DNA of 64,000 nucleotides from Macrocystis pyrifera (GCA_031763025.1 JASSKH010000006.1:11157979-11221978); one strand, 5' to 3'; numbered from the stretch's first letter, positions 22,518-35,327 are shown. Notes: generated by a model not told the origin, from the letters alone. Numbers and translations: made by a program.

Positions 22518-22832
22518 TTGGTGACTATCAATAGTATTCTTGACACGATGCTTGTAGACTACATCAGTAGTAATAGAGCAATCGTCGTATTATGCACACC
22601 AAATGGAAAGTCCGATGCACGTTTGACCCTCTTCGATGTCTCCGGTCGTACCATTTTCTGTGTAGTATACCAACCGAGCGTTGCGCTCGAGTACCAGGTA
22701 CAACACCTGAAAGAACTGAGAGCCAAGCATAAAAGGAAAGGACAAGCAAAACTGAAGCAGATGAAAACGGCTACGCAAAGCCCTCGGGGGGCACGGGTCA
22801 CACGGGGTGATATAGTTTCAGCTGGACGATGA
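22518..22832 (+). other. Short conserved frame in the D module, unknown
   Basis: This 104-codon frame starts about 440 bp after the LTR. Its core (MLVDYISSNR, then TPNGKSDARLTLFD and SGRTIFCVVYQPSV) is kept in the copies at 49529-49783 (+) and 31605-31790 (-). A Lys-rich tail follows. Antisense frames are also open. Preservation could reflect recent amplification rather than selection. No family is recognised. Confidence 0.25.
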
Positions 22833-23208
22833 TGAGCTTGCACACAACGGGGGAAGGTGTGGCTTGCTGTGTCCGGAGGGTTCGTGCTAGATGACAGATA
22901 TACGATGCAGCCCGAACTGATTAGCACCAGACCAACAGGTATGGAGCGGGTGAAAACACAACCGTGGTGATCCTCCTCTTTTTCTGATGTCGTATCTACA
23001 GCCAAAAATGCTGATATTTTTCTTGCTGTATGTTACTCCTCGAGCGCAAGAAAAAATCGGGGGGGATAGGCTGTGTCGCCCTGATTGACTTAAACTTCAA
23101 GTCACACACCAAAGCTAGAAAACTCGCGCGGCGCATGCCGTATTATGTTGGGCCACCGACGTAAGACCAGGGACATGGACCCAACGAGATACCGGTAGCA
23201 AGCATGAC

Positions 23209-23499
23209 ATGGCGCGTACCAGTGACGAGCTTCCCGGTGTGTTCGGAAAGGCATGGAATCTGAGTAGTAAATTGATGGATCTGCTGTATTCATTTAGACT
23301 ACCACGGAAAGTATTGAGGTGGGCTGTCATTATATGTACGACTTTATTAGTCAGCCCAATCTCGTCGACTGTCAGTATTTTGGTTGTCATATATATCACA
23401 TGTACTGGTGTTGAAGAATATCTCGCTGCTGGTATCGAAAGAGCAGGGAGTAATTTTGAATCTCGTTGTAGGATGAGCGCCTCGCGTAGACGGTGCTAA
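23209..23499 (+). other. Short conserved frame in the D module, possible membrane segment
   Basis: A 96-codon frame with FGKAWNLSSKL near the start and a hydrophobic stretch about residues 45-65 (WAVIICTTLLVSPISSTVSI). It is kept at 50262-50555 as a 97-codon frame with about 80% similar residues. No family is recognised. It may be a chance frame shared by descent. Confidence 0.25.
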
Positions 23500-24118
23500 G
23501 AGTGAAGCTGTACGTAGTTACTCGTACTGATGAGCCTACCATGCCAAAATCTTTTGTCTACCGCCGCCCGAGCAAAGGCGCCTCAACTCGGGAATTACAC
23601 AGAAAAGCCACATCTCCGTCTCTACAATGCTCAATCAGTAGTCTATACACTAGGCACGATGCTCAAAAAGATTAAATAATATAGTACTGACGACCTGCAT
23701 TGCCGTACATGATTCATATCAATATTAATAGTACATAGAATTAGGAAAGAATACAGGAACCATACTGCTGCTGTACGCTGTACCTGTAGTTTTTATTTAT
23801 TTATTTCCTGAACAAGGTTGATTTATCGATATACGGGGTTGGTTGATATCAAACCACAAGCGTACTGGGGGGGTGGCACGCAGTACGCTTTTTACACATA
23901 TGCACATAGAGGACGTATACAATATATCCATAATACTAAAACTGAGATGGCAAGATCCCGAGGGACCCTTGAGCCTCTCTCTTCCCATGTTGACGAGTTA
24001 TCATGTTGACTCGTTGAAACAGCACGTATACAGCAGTATCTGCAGGATGCACTACACAACACAAGTATGTATATATGATATTCACACGGGGCATACTTGA
24101 TAAAGCTGGATGAACAAC

Positions 24119-26266
24119 TAGCTGTGCGCCTGAGGTCCCTTTTATAGCCGGTACCAGCAATATCGATGACCATTGTACGCAGAGATTTATTTCGTTTTTT
24201 TTTTACCAACCACAACGAAGAAAATTGACAGCAGCCGTCAACATTGTTTTTGATTCGAGATCAAAGCCCAAAAGCCTGAAGCAGTTCTGGATAACAGGAA
24301 TTATTAGAAAATAGGGAAAACTTTCGTGTGTAAGCCAGGGTCCGCAGCAGCAACAGGCAGCGCAGAAGCGGGAGAAAGATGAGATGGAAGGTGGCGATGC
24401 AGCATGGTCCGTTGCCGTTCTCGCAGAAGAAATCATGTATGCGTTCCGCATTGGGTGCTTCTTGCATGTCCTCACATAGACGCGCCGACGTCATACCGTA
24501 CGCGCGCCTCTTGCCTTTTCCACCGCCCCCCTGCTCGTCGTCCTCCTCCGCAGTCTCGCCATACGGGCGCAGAATGTCCAAAATCCTATTCTCGAAAATT
24601 TTTTCTTATTTTCTAGGTCTTGCAGCTGGGGCCGCTTTATCTTGACAAGGACAAGCGTGCGCCTGCTGCCGGACCCCTGGATATAGCACCTGGAGCTGCT
24701 GAACAGCTGCTGCAGCTGCTGCCGAGGCCTCGATCTTTTTGCATTGGTGTCTGTTCTGTTGTCGTCAAAACCAGGACGGTCGCGGCATGACAACAGGGCA
24801 TCGACGACAACAAAGTGGCAGCTAATAAAAATAAGTACTCCGCATTGGTTGGATATCAACATTTATGATGCCTTAGACAGCAAGTAATACAAATAAACGT
24901 TCATCAGAACAAGAAAAATCAGTAAAAAAACAAGCGATTGTAAATAATACTATTATTAATTATAGTATTTTAGCGAATGCATCATGTTGAAAGAAAATAT
25001 AGCACAACGCCAAAATCGGTAGAGGCTAACTCACGCCGAGCATGCCACGAATATCAAAACGACTGCTTGCGCTGCTGCTCACCCTCTTCCTCAAATTGGC
25101 GTTGTTCACTAGCTGCTGCCTCCCCCAAGCTTTAGCGTTCTCCACCTCCCTTTCCATCTGCTTGAGTTTGAGCTTCTCGAATCCGAGCCACTCTCGAAGG
25201 TGCATCCCGGGCTGACTCCCCTGCTGCGCTAAATATTTACCTCCAAAGCCGTCGAAAATCACCGACACGAGCTTGTTCCTCTCCTCGATGAGACCACCCG
25301 TGACCAACGACAGGCGATCCATCTCCTCCGAAAGCCTCGCCACCCTCGCCACCCCTGCCCGCCTCCGCCCCTCCTCGGCTTCCAGCGCCACTAGTGCTGC
25401 ACGCGTTCTTGCCTCCTCGTGCAGCCGCTGTTGACGCTCCGTGGACAATTTTTCTGCCGTGTTAAGTCGCAGCCGTTCCTCGATTTCCATAGTCTTTTTT
25501 CGGTCCTCGGCTAGACTCTCGGCCAATTGGCGAGCTACGCTCTCAGCAGCATATTTGGCGACAGCCTCGTCGCGTGCGCGGCGAGCACCGCCATGGCGTC
25601 GCTCCAACGCACGATAGTCGCGGCGCTTCGCTATGACCTTGGCACGCTTCTGTCTCCCCGCTTCTCCAATAGTTTTCCCCGTGCGGGCAAAGAACTCCTC
25701 GTTTTTTTTTTCAAGGCCTGCTGTAGTTTCTTCTTGTTATTTTTCTTGTGTCGTGTGTTGTTTCCCATTGTATGATGTATATAAAAAACTACTCTTTTCT
25801 GACGGGGTGGTGCTCCTTACTCAAGTGTGTATGATTAGGGTGATTTTTGTTCATCCGTGTGCGGCATACCACGAACTAGGTTTCTGTAACCTCGATTTTT
25901 CATATCAGTCGATGCACGCTGCAGCCCGGGTAAAGATGCCGAAATACCCCCAAAATCACGCCTATCGCTGTTGTTGAGATCCGCATCAAACGGAAAAGCA
26001 TTCCGGTTGCTAAATTTGTCTAGAACACATGCTTTTATACGTCTGGGCACACTATGGACAGCCAATTCGTGACGTATCAGGAGTTAAACGCGATGCAAGG
26101 AAGACCTTCCGGTATACTATATTCAAGTTATTTTTTAGAGTGCTATGACAGTTCAGAATTGTTCTTTTTGTCCAGTCTGTTGGTTGTTTGTGACTTGTGG
26201 GAAAATATTCGCGAAAATTCACATGCCACTTTTCTCTGGACGATACGGACCTCAGGCGCACAGCTA
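24119..26266 (-). mobile_element. TIR DNA element carrying a coiled-coil ORF, copy 1 (2.15 kb)
   Basis: The left end TAGCTGTGCGCCTGAGGTCC (24119-24138) is a perfect 20 bp inverted match to the right end GGACCTCAGGCGCACAGCTA (26247-26266). Comparison with the uninterrupted element (around 51150-51170, GGATCAACTGTGAAGC) shows that the block sits as a clean insertion. A second copy at 39374-40619 shares both ends and interior. The insertion duplication here is short and unclear (AACT left, AACA right). The only sizeable frame is the coiled-coil ORF on the minus strand; no DDE transposase, helicase or recombinase motif is visible. It is non-autonomous, or its mobilising protein is unrecognised. 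Confidence 0.8.
25026..25768 (-). pseudogene. Small Arg/Glu/Ala-rich coiled-coil protein, copy 1 (frameshift in an A10 run)
   Basis: The likely start is the ATG at 25768, giving a Lys/Asn-rich N-terminus (MGNNTRHKKNNKKK). A run of ten As on the coding strand (25711-25702) shifts the frame by one. Beyond it the frame is open to 25026 (193 codons from 25607). The body is heptad-rich with long A/E/R/L helices, including RDEAVAKYAAES, ARQLAESLAEDRKK and EKLSTERQQRLHEEART. The C-terminal third is more mixed (LREWLGFEKLKLKQMEREVE). Copies 2 and 3 share the start and helical part. The A10 could be a decay lesion, a sequencing slip or a slippery site. Function unknown. Confidence 0.6.
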
Positions 26267-27394
26267 ACAGTGAAGCTAGGTACAAAAGACGCTGATCTAA
26301 CAAGTCAAGACAACAACCTGGAGGATGTATCTATATATATGGGTAATACTATAGATCGTACGGCAAGATCTCCCTCGATCCTTGGGCCTTACGGTAGTTG
26401 TCCCTTACTACCCCAGCAAACATCATCAACACCACTGCCTCCCGGCATGAAGTGCTGCTGTTGTGGAGCCGTTCTGTATGGTTTTCATACTGCTATTAAT
26501 AGAACTGTTCATGATACTATAGGTCGTACATCAAGATGTCCCTCGATCCTTGGGCCCTACAATAGTGTCCCATACTGCCGCAGCAAAGTATCAACACCGC
26601 TGCCTCCCGGCATGGAGTACTGCTGTGAAGTCGGTCAGCTGTCCAGTAGAGCAATCAGGTTTTTATTGGGGTGAAAGGGCAGCATGAAAGCTACGTTGAA
26701 ACTGAGAACTATACAACAACTCATATGTTCACAACATAGCTGGTGTGGTGGTCTTCTCGTACCCGGTACGTTGGCATTTCACTTGCTGTACACGGTATTC
26801 ACCGGTACGCTGGCATTTCGCTTGCTTTCTAGCTTCACTCATTGGTTTGTCTGCAAATTATAATATACCAGAACGGACACTGGGTTGTACTGATGTAGTT
26901 GGGTATAAATAACAGTATGGCACACACATATAAGAGTTACTTACTCCTATGACTCATATCCGTGGGGTCTCCATTCATTATACATCCATTAGTATCATAA
27001 AAAGGTTTCTGCATGCGTACCATCGCACGTTATTCATGCTGACTGTTAAGTATGTGCTTTTCATTCATATTCTAAAATATACAGTATCTTCAGCATACCG
27101 AACGGTATCACACAGCCTCAGTTTACTCTTGGCAGACACCCCATATAATTCTGTCCACTACGGCGAGGAAGTGAGCCGTGAGATAATTACTGCAGTGAAT
27201 GAATTTCGTACGATACTATTAATATTGTACTTCTCAGTCTGTGGCCGAAGATTCGATTGAAGCATAATTATCTGCTGTAGATCACATGAAAACAATGGTC
27301 GCACAGAAACACAAATATTTTTTTTTTTTTTTCAGGGTTCGACCTTCCATATACTTATACCCGATCTGGGTCGTTCCCTGAAAGGGTTTCGTGG

Positions 27395-27705
27395 GTTTTA
27401 ATCATGGTTGGCCTATTCGTTTCATCTAAAGGCCCGCGTAGTCTGATCTAGTGTATCGCTTCTGTTTTCAGCGTTGAGCCATGGAGCTCGAATCTCAATA
27501 TGGATGAGGCGGGGATCTATGCAAAACATACAATAAAAGGGTGAGGAATCAACTACTGAGATCGCCTAAGGAGGGTAGGCGCAACGAAGGACTTAAGTAT
27601 TTTTGCAATAAAAATGCGCGGCAAAGACCACAGCGGGGAGGGGAATGAAGAGCATACTCTGTGACACCAGATATCTATACGCAGGTAGGACAGAGAGAAA
27701 AGGGC
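27395..27705 (+). repeat. SINE-like module inside C, copy
   Basis: It has the leader GTTTCGTGGGTTTT, the A-box-like TGATCTAGTGTATCGC and a B-box-like GCTCGAATCTC. The body contains GTGAGGAATCAACTACTGAG and a GGGGAGGGGAATGAAGAGC block. It is collinear with 14950-15360 (-) and 51930-52250 (+), so it was already part of C before C spread. Confidence 0.5.
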
Positions 27706-29463
27706 AACGATATAATATATATACATGTATCGTACATACATGACTACGTACGAAGAAATATTATAAAGTATGAAAAATCAACAAACGAGTACGAAGAAGC
27801 ACTGCGTGGTCGGTGGGCGTCGAGGGGTTTCAAGATCGGTTTGGTTCGAAGAATACACTACTTACCTGTTGTTAGGTCCTTACCTTGCGTAAGTATCATC
27901 TGAAGACTGTCCGAGAACGAATCTGGCCAGCAGGCAAACGCTGTAACTCCGAGAGTGTGGGGTGTCAAATACATACCACCAGGTATTGTAGTACGTATTT
28001 CGTGTGATGTTCTCACACTAAAATAATAGCTCAAACTCCTAAATTCCCGCCCATGGTCACAAAACAGGCTGTAAACACTAAAATGCATCGCGACTGGAGC
28101 AGACAAACAAGTACGAAATAGTGCCGTACCGGTAGGTGAGAGAAACGGTGTTAACGACCTATCCGACGTAATCTATGCCATCCCGTATCAATTGAAAAAT
28201 AATGACACCATGCTCGAGTCCATGCTATTGCATTTACACCGTACTACGGTAGAGATAAAAACAAAAGGACAACGAAAGAAAAACTACATCGCTGGTACGT
28301 ATTTGCGGTGTATCTGAACATGAGAGTGCTGAAATGCCGAATCATACACTAGATAATCAGCACAGCGCTTACGATGACTCACCAACAAGAACCGCAGGCT
28401 GCATGGTACAGGTTAATCTGTGCATGAACTAGAGCAGAGCGTGAGCGTAGCATGTACACCCAGCATAGAGCATAGAGCAGGCTAGAATTTTGGAAAAAAA
28501 TGTCAACCTTGATGTGAAAACAGGTGCTTGTTACATCGTGCCGAAAGGACCCCGGAGCGTTGGCTCCGATCATGAGTGCTTTGCCTGCAGGAATTGCGAC
28601 TGCTCTCCCAGAACTGGTACATGCATCCTAAGCGGTGGATTCGAGATACGCTATGCAAACCAAACTGAGCAGAGGAAACCTAGACTTTTCCGATAGTAAA
28701 AACCCTCCCCAGGACGCATGTACTCATTCGCCGCCTTACTCATTAACGCGATGAACGGAAAGTCAATCGATTTTGACGCTGTTTTGAGTATTTGACACGG
28801 TTCGCAATGTCGACTGGGCATCTTCGCCTTTTGAGTACTGCACTCGTGTACATGTACCCGAGTTTACCCTAATTCCAAGTGTTTCGTCCGCGCAATGGAA
28901 GGACAGCTCTGTAGAGGTTTCCTGAATGCCAAAAACCAAAACGCTAACGGCGCGCGAGTTTGCGGACGCGAGCGTGTAGGTGTTGAGCGTACCACGCATC
29001 CCTGTTTTAGTTGTCCGTATCCGAGTAACGGATAAAACACCTGATGAGAGAGGAATGCTTGAAGAGACAATAAAATGCATGGCACCGAATGCCGGGAAAC
29101 ATGTTGGGATCATACAGCTGCTCTCCAGGTGACTACCTTTGGGCGCAACGATATCACAATAACAGTAACAGTCGAATAAGAGGCAAATCGACACAGAATC
29201 CCTGCTGCGAGAAAAGTATAGCTGGATACGCCAAAGCATCAATTACGACCGACCAGGCTCCTTAACCCAATACCAGTGGGATAAAAACCATCAGTGTTTT
29301 GCTGTACTTTTTCGTGATAATACCTAGGCTTTGGGATTGTTACACAGATTCGGCTAATAATATACAGGTACACGATGTCAGGCGCACATGACATACATGA
29401 GAATGTGTATACCAGGTATCATAACGTTTGAATACCCACAGGTAGGAACGAACGAGTGCATGT

Positions 29464-32400
29464 GGAAGGCGCACAAGAGGTACAATAATAATGCTTCAAT
29501 CGTACGAAGTTCATGCACTGCAGTAATTATCTCACGGCGCACTTCCTCGCCGTAGTGGACAGAATTATACGGGGTGTCTGCCAAGAGTAAACTGAGGCTG
29601 TGTGATACCGCTCGGTATGCTGAAGATACTGTATATTTTAGAATATGAATAAAGCGAACATGCTTCGCAGTCAGCATAAATACCGTGCGATGGTACGCAT
29701 GTAGAAACCTTTTTATGATACTAATGGATATATAATGAATGGAGACTCCAAGGATATGAGTCGTAGGAATACGTAACTTTTACATGTGTGTGCCACCCAA
29801 ATACATGAGTACAACCCAGTGCCCGTTCTGATTTATTACAATTTGCAGACAAACCAGTGCGTAAAGCACGAAAGCAAGCGAAATGCCAGCGTACCGGTAA
29901 ATACCGCGTACAGCAAGTGAAATGCCAACGTACCGAGTACGAGAAAACCACAACACCAGCTATGTTGTGAACATATGAGTTGTTATATAGTTCTCAGTAT
30001 CAACGTAGCTTTCATGCTGTGCTTTCGCCTGAATAAAAACCTAATTGCTATACCGGACAGCTGACTGGCTTATATATGTATAGATACATCCTCCAGGTTA
30101 CTGTCTTGACTTTTTAGACCAACGTTTTTTCTACCGAGCTTCACTTTTATCCAGCTTCATCAAGTATACCCCGTATGAATATCATCTATACATACGGGTG
30201 TTGTGTAGTGCATCCTACAGATACTACTGTGTAGGTGCTGTTTCAACGAGTCAGCATGATAACTCGTTGAGATGGGAGGAGAGATGGGCTCTAGGGTCCC
30301 TCGGGATCTTGCCATACAATTTTAGCAGTATGGATATATTGTATACGTCTTCTTTGTGCATATGTGTAAAAAGCATACTGCGAACGACCCCCCCTGTACG
30401 CTTGTGTTGCGGTATCAACCAACCCCGTTTGTCGATAAATCAATCTTGTTCGGGAAATAAATAAATAAAAACTGCAGGTACAGCGTAACGCAGCAGTATA
30501 GTCCCTGTATTTTTTTCCAAATTACACGTACCAATATAAATATTTATATGAATCGTGTACGGCAGTGCAGGTCGTCAGTACTATTTTTTTTCATCTTTTT
30601 CAGCATCGTGCGTAGTGTTTAGACTACTGATAGCATTGTAGAGACGGAGATACGGCTCTTCTGTTTCATTCCCGAGTTGAGGCGCCTTTGCTCCGGGCGG
30701 CGGTAGACAAGTGTTGGTGGCATGTTAGGCTCGTCAGTAACTCCGTCCAGCTTCATACTTAGCACCATGTACGGAAGGTGTTCATCCCGCAACGAGATTC
30801 AAAAGTACTCCCTACTACAGCTGTTTCGATACCAGCAGCGAGATATTCTTCAACAACACCAGTACATGTGATATGTGACCAACGAAAATACTGACAGTCG
30901 ATGAGGTTGGGCTGACTAATAGAGCCGTACACATATTGACAGCCCGCCACAATACTTTCCATGGTATAGTCTAAATGAATACAGCACATCAATCAATTTA
31001 CTACTCAGATTCCATGCCTTTCCGAACACACCGGGCAGCTCACCACTGGTATGCGCCATGTCATGCTTGCTACCTGTATCTCGTTATGTCCATGTCCCTG
31101 TTCTTACATCGGTGGCCCAGCATATTACGGCATGCGCTGTGCAAGTTTTTTTTCGTTGGTGTGTGACTTGAGGTTTTTAAGGCAATCAGGGCGGCACAGC
31201 CTTGAATTTTAAGTCAATCAGGGCGACACAGCCTACCCCGCCCATTTTTTGCGCTCGAAGAATAACTAACAGAACGAAAAACATCAGTTTTGACTGTGGA
31301 TACGACCTCAGAAAAAGAGGAGGATCAGTCACACGGTTGTGTTTCACCCGCTCCATACCTGTTGGCCTGTTGCTAATCAGGTTGGGCTGCATCGTATATC
31401 TGTCTTCTAACCCGAACCCTCCGGACACAGCAAGTCACACCTTCCTCCGTTGTGTGCAAGCTCATCATCGTCCGGCTGAAACTATCTCACCCCGTGTGAC
31501 CCGTGCCCCCCGAGGGCTTGCGTAGCCGATCGTCATCTGCTTCAGTTTTTCTAGTCCTTTCCTCTTATGCTTGGCTTTCAGTTCTTCAGGTGTTGCGCCT
31601 GGTACTATGCAACGCTCGGTTGGTATACAACACAGAAAATGGTACGACCGAAGACATCGAAGAGGGTCAAACGTGCATCGGACTTCTCATTTGGTGTGCA
31701 TAATACGACGATTGGTCTATTACTACTGATGTCGTCTACAAGCATCGCGGCAAGAATACTATTACGGGGGACCACAGTAAACAGGACCAAATATTGTCAG
31801 TAAAAATAGGGAAATGTGTAGGTTTTTGTGTGTACCGTAGGTCCTATTAACTATGGACCCCCGTAATAGTCACCAACAAATACGCGGTTCTCTTGAAGGT
31901 TCCATGTTTGCCAGCCGACAATGCACAGTGTTGTCCAGGGATTCATTGTTCTATAGGGTTACGTACGCCCAAACGGCGCAAGCCTCAACATTGTTAGTTT
32001 CCGGTATCACCTAACCAGGCAAACGGTATACGAGAGCATGCGTGTATTACTATAGTACGTACGGCGCCTTTGGCTTGTATCGATAGCTGTCGGTTGCATT
32101 CGGTTTTGAAGACAATATGTGGTCAATCAATAGCATGCGGTCATTTATTAACGAACATGCATGAGTGTGCGATCATGAACAACGAGCGAACAGACGAGCA
32201 CGAGCAACAGGCAAACGGAGCACGAGCAACGAGTATGCCTGCATGCATTGACCAGACAAGTATCTTCAAAGCCATACGAAACAAACAAGCAGAGCACCAT
32301 TGGCAGCGTGAATATATAACAGCATGTACCACGTATCACCATACAAGGCAGGCAAGAACGATAACATGTGGATGTATGCATATTCCAAGGAACTGGCATG

Positions 32401-32549
32401 GATTAAAGTATTATGCAAGATCAAACGTGGGATTATACAAAGAACGCGATGGCATCGTTTTACAAGTTTGCAAACTCGTCGATCTCTTGCACACGTTTTG
32501 CGAATACTCCGATCTCCTACAATGCACTTCGATCAGCCTGGGTTCGCCG
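29464..32549 (-). repeat. Large LTR element, copy 2, inverted
   Basis: Reading down from the LTR at 32550-33108: primer-site-like CGGCGAACCCAGG, D module (32549-30160), then early C to 29464. It joins the forward copy tail-to-tail at 29463/29464. A MITE interrupts D at 31765-31863. No coding region beyond the short conserved frames. Confidence 0.8.
31765..31863. mobile_element. MITE copy 1, TA-flanked, 99 bp
   Basis: The ends CGGGGGACCACAGTAAACAG and its inverted partner (ending CTATGGACCCCCG) form a 24 bp TIR with four mismatches. TA flanks both sides (31763-31764, 31864-31865). The matching empty site in another D copy (22525-22545, inverted) reads ACTATTGATAGTCACC, with TG where the filled site has TA. 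TA duplication suggests mobilisation by a Tc1/mariner-like or similar transposase. Confidence 0.85.
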
Positions 32550-33108
32550 TGTTACAGCAGGGTACAGCTCTCAGATCCTAAAAAGGACCTGCGCTTGTTA
32601 GATCTCTGACAGGCTCACCTGTTGTTTGAGAGTTCGAGAAAGTGCCTTCAAGCAGTAATGATCGGGTCACGCAGAACGTGGATCGATGCAATACGGGAGA
32701 TGCAGGCAGCCAGAGTGATCGATCAACGAAGCACCACAGACACGATGACGGGCACGACGGGCACGGCAGGGCCCAAGAGGCTGGGGGTCGATAGGACAGG
32801 TAGCGCAGATCACTTGGCTTTGACTTTCTTTCTTCACTTGGTGGTGTTTAGTAAACACCGGGTGGTCCCGGAACCTCGTTACTGGCTCTGTACCCGAGAC
32901 CAAAGTCGTTCCCACACCGGGGATCCTCCCTGCCCCTATAAGATCCCCCCAGAGGATGCTAACCAAAGCTTGCCTTCTGCCTATGGAAGAGACCCGACGC
33001 GTGACCCTGTCAGGACGATTGTCTCGCGCTGTATTATCCTCCCCATAACGCTGGTCACGACAGTCGCAGCGCTATGAACCTCCCTCCCTGGCGCCACCCG
33101 CTGTAACA
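32550..33108 (-). repeat. LTR, 559 bp, of inverted copy 2
   Basis: On the + strand it runs TGTTACAGCAGGG...CCCGCTGTAACA. It is full length and has typical family sequence throughout. Confidence 0.92.
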
Positions 33109-33620
33109 CCATCGCACCAACGGGATTATGATCGAGGCAGCGCTCTCGTCAGCTGTGCTAACTGTCGCTATGTCGTTCAGTTGGGTGCAGTCACGACCTT
33201 CGCCGCACCGCTCAGTGGAGCAACCGAACTTTGATCCCTGTTATGTATGACTTACGATGCTGGTGAGAAACTGGGTGCTGGGAAATCTGCGTTGCAGGAT
33301 ATTGGAGTGGGAGACTCAGATCGCTGGTGTCCGGGAAAGTATTACGATCATGATGACCGGTGAGCCATATGGACGCCTATCGCACTGACTCAGTCATGTC
33401 CTTTACTCGAACTTAGAAGTTTGTCGGAAGGCGAAAGTTTGATACCGCCGTACGTGTCAGTAGCGTAGTGCCTGTATGTCGCGAGCTACACTCGTACCAG
33501 TTCGGAGCCCCTAGTTTATGGGTTATCGTTATTTCTTTACGGTACGAGGAAATACTTCCAGAAATAACATGCAAAGAGCGCTGGGGAAGATGCGTGCAAA
33601 GGCAATAAATAACCAGGGGG
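33109..33620. other. No gene or repeat partner seen
   Basis: About 510 bp between two LTRs of opposite orientation. Only short frames, and no second copy noticed in the window. It may be original host sequence. A short purine tract ends it at 33615-33620. Confidence 0.4.
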
Positions 33621-34167
33621 TGTTACCGCAAGTGGCGCCGGGGTGAAAGGTTCAAAGCGTTGCTGATTGCGACTGTCGTGACCAGCGCTATGGATAGTAC
33701 GGCTCGAGACAGCTGTTCTGATCAGAATCACGCATCGGGTCTTTTTGTATGGGCAAAGAGTAAGCTTTGGTGAGCTCCTCTGGGCGCATATTATAGGGAC
33801 AGGGAGGATCCCCGGTGTCGCAACGCCTTCGGTCTCGGATCCAGAGCCAGTAACGAGGTTCCAGGACCACCCGGTCTTTACTGAACAACGCCTTGTGAAC
33901 CAAGGAAAGTGAAAGCCAAGATCTGCGATACTCGTCCTATGGCCCTGCCTTGCCCATCGTGCCCGTTATCGTGTCAGTGGTTCTTTGTTGATTGTTGTTC
34001 ACTCTGGCTGCTTTCGACTACCGCCTTGCATCGATTCACTTTCTGCTTTACCCGATCAATACTGCACGAGGGCATTTCTCGAACTCTCAAACAGGTCAAC
34101 CGGACTCAGAGATCTAACGAGCGCAGGCCCTTTTTAGGGTCTGAGAGCTGTGTACCCTGCTGGATCA
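33621..34167 (+). repeat. LTR, 547 bp, of degenerate copy 3
   Basis: It begins TGTTACCGCAAGTGG after a CAGGGGG tract and ends CCTGCTGGATCA, followed by the primer-site-like TGGTGAACCCAGG. It is more diverged than the 21.5, 32.5 and 48.3 kb LTRs. Confidence 0.85.
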
Positions 34168-35327
34168 TGGTGAACCCAGGTAGATCGAAGTGCATTGCAA
34201 GAGATCGGAGTGTTTGCAAAAACTGTGGAATAATGCTATCGTGCTCTTGTATCATCTCACGTTTGATCGTGCGTACTAGTTTATCGTATATCTGGTATAT
34301 GTGTACATCCGCATGCTTTTGTTGTTGCCTGCCTGGTATGATGGTGAAACTTGCATTTCTATTATGCATGCTACCAATGGTGCTCTGCCGTTTTGTTTTT
34401 GTCTGGTCAATGCATGCAGGCATACTCGTTTCAGGTGCTCCGTTCGCTTCTTGCTCGTGCTCGTCTGCTCGCTCGTTGTTCATGGTCGCACACATGCATG
34501 TTCATAAACAAATGACTGCAAAATATATTAACCACGTATTGTCTTCAAAATCAAATGCAAACGACAGGGGTCGATACAAACCAAAGGTGCCGTACGTATT
34601 ACATAACGCATACTCTCTTGTATCGTTTAAATCGGTAGATGATACCGGAAACTGTGTTGATTGAATCTTACGCTGTATGAGCGTGCATAACCCTATACAA
34701 CGATAAACCCCTCGACAACACTGTGCATTGTAGGTTGGCAGAAATAGAAATTTCAAGAAAACTACGTGCGTTTTTGCAAAAAGTATTCTTGCAATGATTA
34801 GATTACATCAGTAGTAATAGGCCAATCGTCGTACATATGTCGTGCACCTCTAGCAAGACACCGACTGGACCCAACGACGGAATGTACACCCAATAAAAGT
34901 ACGATGCACATTTGACCCTCTTTGATGTCTCCGGTCGCATCATTGTGTTGCGTGCCAACCGAGCGTTGTGCTCGAGTACCAGGTACAACACTTGAAGCAC
35001 TGCAAGGTAATCATAAGAGGAAAGGAGAAGGAAAACGGGGTAGATGGAGAACGGGTACGCAAGCTCTTGTCGAGCACGGGTCACACGTGGTGATAGGTTC
35101 AGCTGGACGTAATGATGAGTTTGCACACACGAGAGGGGGCTTTTGAGGGTTCGAGCTGTATGACAGATATACGATGCAGCCCAGCCTGATCAGTATCAGG
35201 CCAACCGGAATGTCGTGGGTGTAAGACAACCGTTGGATCGTTTTTTTTCTTTGTTTTGATGTGGTGCCCGCAGTCGAAAATGCTTATATTTTTCTTGCTG
35301 TATGGTATATTTCGAGCGAAAAAAATG

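Larger units (their letters stand above)
22079..29463 (+). repeat. Large non-autonomous LTR element, copy 1 (D and C modules)
   Basis: Bases 22079-24118 (D) are collinear with 48911-51160. Bases 26267-29463 (C) are collinear with 51160-54040. A 2.15 kb TIR element interrupts them at 24119-26266. The copy ends abruptly at 29463, where an inverted copy begins. It carries no gag, protease, RT or integrase. Short conserved frames are listed separately. It lacks the A module and its own 3' LTR. Confidence 0.8.

Noticed and set aside
33909..34664. 251-codon + strand frame, longest uninterrupted frame outside the gypsy region
   Set aside because: It runs from the LTR across the primer-site-like sequence into D; the other LTR-D copies do not keep it, so it is a chance frame.
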